The notes under the pieces: generated by a model | Seen by the model: the letters and a program-made list of their open reading frames with translations, nothing else | Told to the model about the DNA's origin: nothing | Database searches by the model: none | Assembly: GCA_021464525.1 (NCBI GenBank) | Contig: JADRCO010001196.1 | Span: 1 to 21,536, forward strand | Length of the DNA stretch: 21,536 nucleotides | Source of the DNA: Rhizophagus sp. LPA8_4_AMF | Lineage: Eukaryota; Glomeromycota; Glomeromycetes; Glomerales; Glomeraceae | Direction of reading: 5' to 3' | Shown: positions 1 through 8,560 of the stretch, in pieces | Layout: each line of letters opens with the position of its first letter | How positions within the stretch are numbered: position 1 is the first letter of the stretch | Made by a program: the position numbers and the translations under genes

Positions 1-39
1 ATAAAATTATAATTTAGCCAGAATTATAAATCATAGTCC

Positions 40-129
40 ATTTGGAATTGGAATTGGACTGGACATCTCCATTAGGTCCAAAGTCCAATAGTCCATTACT
101 GGGAATTGGACAAGGTCCAATTCCAACAC
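40..129. repeat. Subterminal-type GGTCCA/TGGAC repeat cluster, possible hAT-like end
   Basis: The stretch is built from many short GGAATTGGAC, GGTCC and AGTCC words in both orientations. It includes a perfect 10-bp hairpin (102-111 with 115-124, loop AAG). Read on the minus strand it starts CAGTGTTGGAATTGGACC. A CAGTG-type terminus followed by clustered short repeats resembles the end of a hAT-superfamily element. If so, the element lies to the left and is cut by the window edge. Neither the other end nor a target duplication is visible, so the class is inference. Confidence 0.4.
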
Positions 130-773
130 TGTATATTATTGTATATAATAGACTCTACTTTAAATCTACTATTGTGTAATGTTTTCATAGTAATGTGTAT
201 TTAGTTTGTTTTTATAATTTATAGTTTATTTTATAGCTTCTTAAAATCTTCCTTTTCTTATAAAAGTATCCTAGTTTAGAATTTAAATCATTAATAAAGA
301 AGTATAAGATAAAAAAACACAATGATAAAATCTGAAATGTCACGATTTATCTAATGTATACCGAAACTTGAATATCTGATTTGAGTGTTTGGCAAATAAT
401 ATGAAAGTTTGAAGGCGAAAAAAATGTTATAATGGAAATTTTCTTTGTATTGCTCTATGATTATCTAATTTATCACGGTGTAAGATCCTCTGCAAAAATT
501 GCAAAGCTGCCGATAACCTTTAATAATTCAGTTTATAACTTTTTTATACGAATAAATGATGCATTTTGTTTTCTCCTATAAAATTTACCACTCTACAGTC
601 TCTACATCAAGTACGGTACGTATATGGATTTTCGCAATTATTCATCCAACTGTCAAAATATGTATTTTCTAATGTAAAATAGCAGAATATTACATATATA
701 TTGTTACATGTTATTATTTCTCATTTTAAGCATAGATTGATAATAGCAATTCAAATGCCTAATCTAATTACTT
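130..773. other. AT-rich intergenic DNA, no gene seen
   Basis: Stops are frequent in all frames and no family, RNA gene or long repeat is recognisable. This is the 3' flank of the minus-strand Myb/SANT-like gene. Confidence 0.6.
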
Positions 774-1770
774 TTAAATGATTCTCTTTGCATGCATTTC
801 CGCCATTCTAACTTCTATTTGACTTAATAAATATACAATTTCAGCATACGACTGATTAAGTTTTTTAATTGCTTTAAATTCTTCTCTATTGGTTTCGCTC
901 TTGACCTCTTGGCATTTTTCTCGAATTTCTTGTAATTTCATCTTGTATATTTCACCGGTTGCTAATATCTCCATTATTGTGTACGCATTAGATGGGATAA
1001 AATAACCTTTATTTAAGCTAATATAGAATTTCCTCAAATTAATTATTAACATTTATTACTATATGATAAAGATTAAATTATTATACCTTGATATTTGTGC
1101 GCAATTAGCTTGAATCAACGAGAGAAAATCACCAAATTCATTATTTAGAGGCACGATAGTAGTTTCAAATTGTTCATTAAGCAGTTCCGATGGTTTATGA
1201 CCTTTACTTTGATCACAAGTATTGTGTTTGAGAATCTCATTTAATTCACCTTCTTGCAAAGCAGGTTCGTCCATGACTATAAATGAAGGTAAGAAATTCG
1301 ATTTATTAGAGAATATCTTTTTAGTTGCCAACCCTTTCTCGAATTCCTCAACTATATTATACCATACCTTCGATAATTTGTTCATCTTTAGAAACTGTCT
1401 CTTTCTTAATTTTAACTGTAGCAATCTCTCCATTTTCTTTAAGTATTCTCGCCACCATATCATTAATAGTGTTCGAATAACCATTAGCTCTACCGTAATT
1501 CTTATATTCGAATTGCAATCTTCCAATTTTAAAGTGCATTGCATATGGAGTACGATTTTTCATATTATGATGATCTAAAGCTCTAACGATGATTGTTCTT
1601 TGATTTATCTTTTTGTTAGTCCAATCACCATAATGATCAAGAATATATTGCAAGACATTTATAATTTCTCTTTCCGTATATTTCTTTCCTGGAGTCTTGG
1701 TTCCATTTGATGAAGACGTTGGAACAGATAATGTAACTGCGGTCTTTTTTATTGATTTAGTGTTTCCCAT
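774..1770 (-). CDS. Myb/SANT-like domain protein, three exons
   Basis: Three exons are proposed on the minus strand: 1770-1368, 1276-1087 and 1017-774. The introns are 91 nt (1367-1277, GTATGG...TATAG, phase 1) and 69 nt (1086-1018, GTATAA...TTAG, phase 2). Both joins restore one open frame of 837 nt, giving 278 residues. The ATG at 1770 starts MGNTKSIKK. Residues about 29-95 (KKYTEREIINVLQYILDHYG, then DW, NQRTI and RTPYAMHFKIGRLQ) look like a helical Myb/SANT-type DNA-binding region. A long charged helical C-terminal part, about residues 200-278, may form a coiled coil. A nuclear DNA-binding role is inferred from this weak resemblance only. The gene points away from the pseudogene that starts near 2260, and the N-terminus of a paralogue survives at 14855-14781. 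The duplicated, transposon-rich setting suggests a multicopy family, possibly itself transposon-derived. The exon structure is convincing but the function is not. Confidence 0.68.
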
Positions 1771-2365
1771 AATATGTAAATAAGTAAATCAACAAGTTAA
1801 AATTTATGTGTTTGTAAAGAAAAAAACGTTTATTTATATCAATTTTAAAATAGTTTAAAATTTTACCAAAGTATAAAAAAAAAGTATAAATTATTTAATT
1901 ATTCATAGAAATACATATTAAATTATTAATGCTATGAAATTAAAATGATTCATTATAAAACACTGTACGTAAATCTTGATCAACACACGAACGATATTTA
2001 TATAATTTCTCGGCTGATTATCATCGAACTCTGTTACTGTGCCAATCTGTACTTCTCATATTTGTTATTAAATTCGCACATCATTTGTAAAATAATTTTT
2101 TTTTTTTTTCTTTTTTTTCTTCCTTTCTTTATCAAAAAGCTTTTGGAAAGGGTTATATTTATATTTTTTTCAAAAAAAAATATTTTTTGCATTTATATAA
2201 TAAAGCAAAATCCAAAATGCGCAATATTAGCAATATTATTGTTTATGTGAATATTTTTCGAAATTCAGTAAAATAATTAAAAATCAACGATATAAGAATA
2301 TTTGGCTTAATTACCCCCCCCCCCGGTTTTGACGAATGGGCTTGTCGAAAACGTGTAATAGAACC
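1771..2365. promoter_or_regulatory. Divergent intergenic region shared with 14856-15270
   Basis: This region lies between the minus-strand Myb/SANT-like gene and the remnant plus-strand gene, so it probably held the promoters of both. It matches 14856-15270 in blocks: the CCCATRATATRTAAATAAG leader, GTGTTTGTAAAGAAAAAAA, TATATAATTTCTCGG, and the GAATGGG...TGTAATA block just before the transposon. About 150 bp (roughly 1830-1985) have no counterpart in the second copy. There are long T runs (2097-2125) and an unusual run of 11 C at 2314-2324. No defined promoter element can be called, and the plus-strand frame at 1945-2250 is low-complexity and not credible. Confidence 0.5.
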
Positions 2366-2374
2366 ATAGAAGGT
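2366..2374. repeat. Left target-site duplication (9 bp)
   Basis: ATAGAAGGT directly precedes the transposon's TGGGGTGTC end and is repeated exactly at 5498-5506. Confidence 0.9.
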
Positions 2375-2607
2375 TGGGGTGTCTAATATCATGCTGATCA
2401 CAAACATAGTGTAAGCCGTATAGTAAAAATCATTAGTGAAGATTTTTTTATGCAAAATTTCGAAACTTTCATTTATTAATAAATTATTAATTAAAATTGC
2501 TCTCGCAAAAGATTTAATTTCTTAAATTCTTTATAGACTTTATAACGTTTGATAATATTAAATGTAATTCTTTAGACATTTCTCTATTAAATTATAACCG
2601 CGAATTT
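2375..2607 (+). repeat. Left terminal inverted repeat
   Basis: The repeat runs from TGGGGTGTC to CCGCGAATTT. It pairs with the reverse complement of 5266-5497 along its whole length, with about a dozen substitutions and one 1-bp gap. Similarity stops abruptly after CGAATTT, which fixes the inner boundary. Confidence 0.93.
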
Positions 2608-2806
2608 GAATAATTCAATTTTCTTGGCTTTGTATGACGCTCATTAATTCAGTAACTTTTATATTGCAAAATGTGTATAATTTTCTGTTATAGTAAATAA
2701 TAAAGTCTATTTAAGCTTATTTTTTAAAAAATAAAGTATATTTACTTTATTAATTATAAAAAAAATTTTTTTTTTCCTCATTACTGTACTTTCAATTTGT
2801 TAAAAT

Positions 2807-5245
2807 ATGGCTCGAACTAATAAACGGCAAGTACACTTGAAAAATGCACGCCAAAAGCGAACTTTTTATAAACAACTTTTAATTGATAAAATTCAAAGTC
2901 ATCGTCACAAAGAAATGGAACATCTAGTAAATAGCCTTAACAATTTGAGTGATAATGACTTTTCCGCTATTGTTAACCAAGTTAAAGGGTTAAGCAAGAA
3001 TAGTGAGAAAAAACGAAATGATTTGATCAATAAAGTTCGATGCCTACCTGCTAACCAAATTTCCAGTGCCTATCATCTATTCCAAGTAATGGTATATTCG
3101 GGAGGAGAGCAAGAAGGTGAAATTATTTCACCATACCTTCAAAATAAAGCTATGGAGTTTATTAATTCAGGCTTATATAAAAAAGAGTTCTCCATAAAAG
3201 AAATGAAAAATAAAATCAAAGAACTATAAAAAGAAAATCTCCATCTCAATAAGGATAAAGCAAATTTAAATTCTCGTATTCATTCCCTTTCTATACAAGT
3301 TGTACGAGCAAGAAATGCAAAGAGGAAACAAATTTCAAAAATTCGGTCATCTATTCAAAAAGCAAAGAAAATTCAGCCTAATCAGTTTAATCGTGCAGCA
3401 AAAAAAATTTTTAAAGTGAATAAAAAAGAATACACTGCTGAATTTGTAAAATTGGCAACTGATATTAGTAATATAGAACAAATCTCTATTCAAGCTACAG
3501 TAGATTGCACAAAAGCAGTATTTGAGTTTTTAACGGGATATACACCAACCTATTGGGTTCACCCAAGCACTCTTACAAGATGGAACCAAGAAATTGCAGC
3601 TCTATCATTTCAGGAAAATGGTCCCAAACAAGACAATTATCAATTCTTTGGATATGGAATAATGGCTGATGAAAGTACTAGGGGTGAGAAGAAATTATTA
3701 ATTATCTGCTTTTCATATTGGAATTGTGTTAAGAACCGACCTATGATTACTGTTGTTAAATTAAAAGATATTCTTCGTTGTAATGCTGATACTGTGTCTA
3801 CCCAAGCATTACAAACCTGCAATGAATTTTCAATTGATCCTAAAAATTGCCACTTTTGGCTAACGGATAACACTGCATACATGGCAGCAGAAATTGGTGG
3901 TGCTGTCACTAAATTCAACAAAACAGCTGAATCAACATCTTTTCGAATTCCTTGTGGATTGCACACAACCCATATTGCTCTAATGAATTTTGAAAATGCT
4001 TCTTTTGGAAAAGTAGATGCAATAAAGGGTTTATCATTAAAAGAACATCCACATAATATTCTTAATTTGGCCTTTTATTTGCATGATGGCTATGGTTTAA
4101 GTGACAAAGATAATCCATTAAATTTAAAAGCAAATATTATTCGCAATCTATATAAAACTGTTTTTAATTATGAACTTACCAAATATCAACAACCAATTCG
4201 ACAAAGGTGGCTGTACGAATTAAAAACTGCAAAACAGTATCTTGAACGATGTGAAATTCACAAACAATTCGCTCAGTACTTTTTAGAAAAATTAAGTATG
4301 GCAAGTAATGTTCCTAAAAGTAAGTGGAAAGTATTTAATGAATGGATAAATAATATACAACTGAACTTACAAATTCATTATCTTGTCAAATTTGGAGAAG
4401 AATTTTATGAACCAATTTATCAATTTTTAACTAGTTATGACCCAATTCCTCGGATTTACAGTCCAAATGGATTAGAATATCTTCCTACTGGAAATCGGGC
4501 ACATGAAATGTCAGATATGGTGTCAGTATGGATAGAAAAGCTTCAAAATAGTATCAACAACGTATTTGATATTTTTGGTGAAGAATTATATGAGGCAGGA
4601 AATCTTTTACCTATAGATGTTTTTAATGAATTGTGTGAATCTTTAAAATCCGAAGTTGAACATGCATTAAGTGGATTTGCAAAGTGGATGAAAGTCTGGA
4701 TCCACTTACCGTTAAGTGTTTGCAGATTGGGTGGTGATTATGGATCAGATTATGCTCGTGCATTTTTGCATGTATTTTATTCCCGACCTGAATTAGATTA
4801 TCCTACTTTACAAGAAAAATCATACATTAAGTCTTTGCAAGAAGACATAATAAATAATAATAAAAGTACATTTGGGTTGCTTGAAGCATTATCTGACCAA
4901 GATTTCTTTGAACAATTTGATAGTTTTGCAAGCTCAAATGGGAAAGAGCCATGGAAATTTCCATTAGTTTATGAATTTATAAAGTATCGAATTTACAGTG
5001 TTGTAATCCATCAACAACAACTTGAAGGTTTATTTAATCGCTATGACATTAAGGTAGATCCAAATATGAGCGCAGAACTTCAACAAGCATGACTTCAGAT
5101 TTCTAGTTTAGATGGTGGAATCGAAAAAATAACACAAGATAATCTTCACCATATTCGAAAAGAAATGAATTCTAATAGTAGTGTAGAGTTAGAAAATGAA
5201 CAAGCCCAAAATATTTTGAACAGTTTTCTTATCTGGCAGAAATAA
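2807..5245 (+). pseudogene. Transposase of the TIR element, two in-frame stops
   Basis: A single reading frame runs from ATG 2807 to TAA 5243-5245 (812 sense codons counting the interruptions), broken only by TAA at 3227-3229 and TGA at 5090-5092. No frameshift is needed. The apparent second start at 3416 is a GTG inside the continuing frame, not a real start. The N-terminus (MARTNKRQVHLKNARQKR) is basic. Residues about 125-205 are lysine-rich and coiled-coil-like and span the first stop. The likely RNase H-fold core has Asp288 (IMADEST), Asp354 (LTDNT) and a CGLH motif (Cys383, His386) as in CxxH-type transposases. Glu740 in QLEGLFNRYD is a candidate third acidic residue. The rest of the C-terminus past 5092 reads cleanly to TAA. 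It should cut and rejoin DNA at the TIRs. The superfamily is unresolved. Introns could in principle skip the stops, but no convincing pair of splice sites was found. Confidence 0.85.
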
Positions 5246-5265
5246 ATGAAATTGATAAATTTTAA

Positions 5266-5497
5266 AAATTCGCGGTTATAATTTAATAGAGAAATGTCTA
5301 AAGAATTACATTTAATATTGTCAAAGTTATAAAGTCTATAAAGAATTTAAGAAATTAAATTTTTTGCGAGAGCAATTTTAATTAATAATTTATTAATAAA
5401 TGAAAGCTTCGAAATTTTGTATAAAAAAATCTTCACTAATTGTTTTTACTATGTGGCTTGCACTATGTTTGTGTTCAGCATAATATTAGACACCCCA
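5266..5497 (-). repeat. Right terminal inverted repeat
   Basis: This is the inverted partner of 2375-2607. It ends TAATATTAGACACCCCA at the right target duplication. Most differences from the left copy are in the outer 110 bp. Confidence 0.93.
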
Positions 5498-5506
5498 ATA
5501 GAAGGT
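5498..5506. repeat. Right target-site duplication (9 bp)
   Basis: ATAGAAGGT is identical to 2366-2374. It is followed by GCTACCGAATGGTAAC, which continues the split paralogous sequence found at about 15280. Confidence 0.9.
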
Positions 5507-6680
5507 GCTACCGAATGGTAACAACCATAACATATAATATTAATAGTTTTAATTAATAATATATTTTAAATTGAAAATATTAAAGGGTTCTTAATACCTT
5601 AGGTCCGAATTTGTTTCTCGTTCAACTACCAACTTTCTCATTAGTCCATCATCCAATAACGCTATCCCAATATTGCTCGATACCGTTATGGTAATATTTT
5701 TAGCAATAAAAAAAAAAAATTTTTTACTTTTTACTAATAATAATATAATTTAACAGTGCCACAACCAGCTTTGGTATCTCAACCAGCCAATGAATCAGAA
5801 TATATCAAAGAAAGTAGAGCTAAAGCAGTAAAATCAACGGAGGAAAGAAACAGATGATGTTGGAACGCGAAGCTCGTAACAAAGCATTAGTTGCTGACAT
5901 TCAAAGATCAGGCAAGAAATAAACAACGAAAATTAGCACACCAAAAAAGTAATATTGATACAAAGCAGTTCAGCTGTTTCTCAACCTGCAACTTCCTCAG
6001 AACCTTCAGAGCGCTGCTCTTATTCAGATATGATTTGAAACAAGTAAAAAATTTTAAGATGATCAAATGAATATGTACAAAATGCTCCTTTGGATACTGT
6101 ATAATTTGACATTTCGCCGCAACAACCACAACAGCCAGCAGTGAAATGATGAACGATTTGATATTGAGTTTGATGATGATGACGACGGCGATGATGACGA
6201 TGACCATAAAGACGATGATGATGGTGGTAGCCAAAGACATGTGATAGGCCTATCGCAGTTCCTGTGATTCTGAATAATGTTCCACCAAAATTTTCTCCAT
6301 ATTTTGGATGACTTTTACGAGCAATTCAAGATCATTTACACCAAATATTCTTAAGAGGTATGCAATCTCCATCATTTTATAGTAGAGGTCATTGTTTAAC
6401 TAATGGACCAATTCTTCCTCAGGTTTCAGATGATCCAAATGTTAGAGCATATTGAATATTTGTAAAGTATTAGAAAAGATTTTATACAATATTTGTTATC
6501 TAGTGAATTATCGTATTAAGAGAATCTGAAGAAGAGAAAAGAAGACGTTTGGTTGATACTATATAGATTATAGAGGAAAATATATGATAACGCTTTAAAA
6601 TAGGGTATCAAACATGAGATTGAGGTTGAAAGCTTGATGTTCTGTGTCTGATTAGAGTGCCTCTTCAAGGCAAATAAACT
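5507..6680 (+). pseudogene. Decayed gene with Asp-rich stretch, copy A (split by the transposon)
   Basis: This is the remainder of a plus-strand gene of unknown function that once ran divergently from the Myb/SANT-like gene. Recognisable coding pieces with stops and frameshifts between them are PQPALVSQPANESEY, then MMLEREARNKALVADIQR, SAVSQPATSSEPSE, QQPQQPAVK, an Asp-rich run encoded by (GAT/GAC)n at about 6170-6225, PPKFSPYFG, IQDHLHQIFLRGMQSPSFYS, and KDFIQYLL followed by EEEKRRRLVDTI. A likely relic intron runs 5691-5756 (GTAATA...AACAG), and its donor is shared with copy C at 17157. Copies B and C elsewhere in the window support it as a true gene family. The segment 6240-6470 is absent from copy C. 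The family is not recognised. The minus-strand frame at 5908-6240 is only a shadow of the Asp-rich repeat. Confidence 0.68.
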
Positions 6681-6739
6681 ACCAAGTACAACTACTCAGA
6701 TAAACTTATAAATAGTTTATCAGAAGTTTGATTATATTT

Positions 6740-7009
6740 CTATGAAATTAGAACTGTTACTACGGTGTACCGTATGTTGCACAGTAAAATGTTTTTTCCA
6801 TGATAAAGAAGTAGACGGAAAAGAAATAGAGTAAATGTTAAAGATGTCAAAGTAGCGAATGTTTCAAGGGAGGAATAAAGTATAAAATATGCCTGCCCGC
6901 TCAGCATTCTCCCTTTAAGTTCAGAAATCTTAGCATTCCCCTTCCTAAGCTTGGCAATCTCAGATAAAAGCTTGGCATTTAATTCTCTTAATGAATCATT
7001 GGATTGCAT
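6740..7009 (-). pseudogene. 5' fragment of a Rhizophagus-type coiled-coil protein gene
   Basis: Minus-strand ATG at 7009 begins MQSNDSLRELNAKLLSEIAK, then LRKGNAKISELK. This is the opening of a leucine/glutamate-rich coiled-coil family I recall as abundant in Rhizophagus. After about residue 33 the frame reads GRMLSGQAYFIL and becomes non-family. In the next frame GENAER continues the expected pattern, so a frameshift near 6910 is likely. The open frame runs on to 6740 without recognisable content. No downstream exons were found. I take it as a truncated, broken gene copy. The role of the parent family is unknown to me. Confidence 0.5.
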
Positions 7010-7195
7010 GTTTGATAAAAATTTTTATATAAGATGGAATAATTCAAAAGTTCATTAGCATAGATAAAAAAAGAGATAATATCCTCATCGGAATTACTGA
7101 TTTATTGACAAAAAAATAAATTACAAGATTCGGTAATACATAAACTTGTTTTACAAAGTGAGATAGAGTTTCTATGCTATGACTTAGTTTTTCGT

Positions 7196-7620
7196 CTAAA
7201 CTATCCATATTAGCACATTGTCACTCCAGCCCAGGATACACAATATTTCTATACAAGTGACTATACTATCATCTCTTGAAAATTTCATCTGAAGGTCAAT
7301 CTTTTTATTAAAAACATAGAAGCTCCAAATGCTACGCGACGCAGAGAGAAAGCACAGTTGGCGTTGAAGCGTACCATCCTGTCGACACTGGGGGTCATTA
7401 GCAGACAGACTCCCAAATGAATGGTAATAACGTCTCTGCTTATCCAAGATGAATAACACTGAGGGTTTTTTCCCGACCTTCAACTTAATACCTAGCAGAC
7501 GCTTGCGCAGGGATTGTGTTTTAAAAACGTCCGCAGAATACAAGCGAGTAACGCTGAGGGTTTTTTCCGCTCGAGTAAACCAGCTGTGCTTTGGAGAAAC
7601 TAGTATAAAATAATCTAACA
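7196..7620. other. GC-richer patch with an unassigned 115-codon minus frame
   Basis: Between roughly 7320 and 7600 the composition shifts to clearly higher GC than its surroundings. On the minus strand a frame stays open from 7543 to 7196, reading MYSADVFKTQ, then KPSVLFILDKQRRYYHS, SANDPQCRQDGTLQRQ. No domain is recognised. A direct repeat (7454-7474 and 7550-7569) makes the frames on both sides begin with KKPS. It could be a piece of a dispersed repeat or of a laterally unusual gene. I do not call it a gene. Confidence 0.35.
7454..7569. repeat. Direct repeat pair AACRCTGAGGGTTTTTTCC
   Basis: AACACTGAGGGTTTTTTCCC (7454) recurs as AACGCTGAGGGTTTTTTCC (7550), 96 bp apart, inside the GC-richer patch. 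It is probably part of a larger repeated unit of which only two copies are present here. Confidence 0.6.
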
Positions 7621-7901
7621 GCCCTTTTTATTGCCGACCAAAAAAATTAAATATGATTGCTGTCGCGCGTCTTTTTGAGATCCGATCTAATGATCAAATT
7701 TATTGGCTGGTGTACTCGTTTTTTATTCATTTTTAATAGCGATGTACAATAATCGCAAAAAAAAACGCGAAGAGAAAGTCAGATCCTACTCCATTAAACT
7801 TTTATGTAAAGTTTGGATTACGTAGCCCCTATAAAAAATCCATATACGGAAATGATACGTTTGATAATTTATAGTCATTTCGTATCATAACATGTGATCA
7901 C
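7621..7901. repeat. Inverted repeat and ATCACGTGAT palindrome
   Basis: ATGATACG (7852-7859) pairs perfectly with CGTATCAT (7881-7888). A 10-bp palindrome ATCACGTGAT follows at 7897-7906. The same palindrome occurs at 9604-9613, next to GTGATACGAAA at 9630-9640. The order is mirrored, so the two sites could be ends of one element spanning about 7878-9642. The rest of this interval has no gene. Confidence 0.35.
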
Positions 7902-8560
7902 GTGATTGTTTGTTGTTGTTTTCCTCCCCATTTTTTTTTATTTATACCTCTCCTTTTTTTATTTCCCACCGGCAGTTTTTTTTCTTCTAAAAAAATTAAT
8001 TTTTTTTTTTTTGATTTTCTTCTCACCCACTACCCCTTTCTTTTAAAAAAAAAGAATAAATTGTTTTTTTTTCTATTTTATTCTTTTATTCCCATCTTAT
8101 AAAAAAAATTTTTTTCTTTCTTTTATATTTTTTTCCCAACTTCACGATTTATTTTTGTTTTTGGTTCCCTTCTACTTTTTATTCCCTATTACAGTATTAT
8201 TTTATTTCCCCTTTATTTTCCCTAACTTTGTTAAAAATTTTTTTTTATTTTATTTGTAAAAAATATTTTTTTCGCTAAAAGATAATTTTTGAATTTTTTT
8301 TTTGTTTGATTTTTTATAGGGTTGGAGTCTCTTTTTGTAGGCCAGGTTCAGGATTCTTTTCTTTTTGTAGAACAGTTCACTATTTTTTTTTGTAAGACGC
8401 TTCAGAGTCTTTTCTTTTTTTGTAGGCTAAGTTTCTTTTTGTGGTAGATCAGTTTGAGACTTCTTTTTCTTTTTTGTAGGTCAGTTCTTTTTGTAAGTTA
8501 TTTCCTTTTTGTGGGTTGATTTCTTTCTTCGTGGATTGTGTTTTTTGTAGAAACGCTGAC
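7902..8560 (+). repeat. Pyrimidine-rich tract with repeated CTTTTTGTAGG units
   Basis: The plus strand is almost purely T/C to about 8310. Then comes a series of about ten short units of TTCTTTTTGTAG or a close variant, each followed by GYCAGTTC-like words (8329-8560). The spacing is irregular, about 15-45 bp. Each unit looks like a polypyrimidine tract plus 3' splice acceptor, but no exons lie between them. The frame at 7902-8102 is a low-complexity artefact. Confidence 0.6.

Larger units (their letters stand above)
2375..5497 (+). mobile_element. DNA transposon with 233-bp TIRs and 9-bp target duplication
   Basis: This is a complete 3,123-bp cut-and-paste type element. The ends are TGGGGTGTCTAATAT and its reverse complement, inside terminal inverted repeats of about 233 bp. 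It is flanked by a perfect 9-bp duplication and contains one long transposase frame. The flanks join to match the uninterrupted paralogue near 15265-15300, confirming the boundaries. Long TIRs with a 9-bp duplication are typical of Mutator-like elements. However, the transposase shows an ADES...TDN...CxxH arrangement that I cannot place confidently in MULE, hAT or a related group. The two TIRs differ at only about a dozen positions, suggesting fairly recent insertion. The transposase carries two in-frame stops, so this copy is probably no longer autonomous. Confidence 0.93.

Noticed and set aside
1945-2250. Plus-strand 101-codon frame rich in Phe/Ile
   Set aside because: It is low-complexity T-rich sequence whose frame is not kept in the paralogous copy at 14900-15150.
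2243-2455. Minus-strand 70-codon frame
   Set aside because: It crosses the C-run, the target duplication and the transposon's TIR, so it cannot be an ancestral gene.
3640-3966. Minus-strand open frame
   Set aside because: It lies antisense to the transposase core and has no independent features.
3416-5092. Separate 558-residue gene starting at 3416
   Set aside because: The start is GTG in the middle of a frame open since 3230. It is the same transposase frame as 2807-3226, interrupted by one TAA.
2375-5497. CRISPR or LTR-retrotransposon interpretation of the long repeats
   Set aside because: The long repeats are inverted, not direct, and there is no reverse transcriptase, integrase or spacer array.
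5908-6240. Minus-strand frame with hydrophobic valine/isoleucine run
   Set aside because: It is the antisense reading of the GAT/GAC-rich acidic repeat of the pseudogene.
7902-8102. Plus-strand frame of Phe and Leu
   Set aside because: It arises from a poly-pyrimidine tract.
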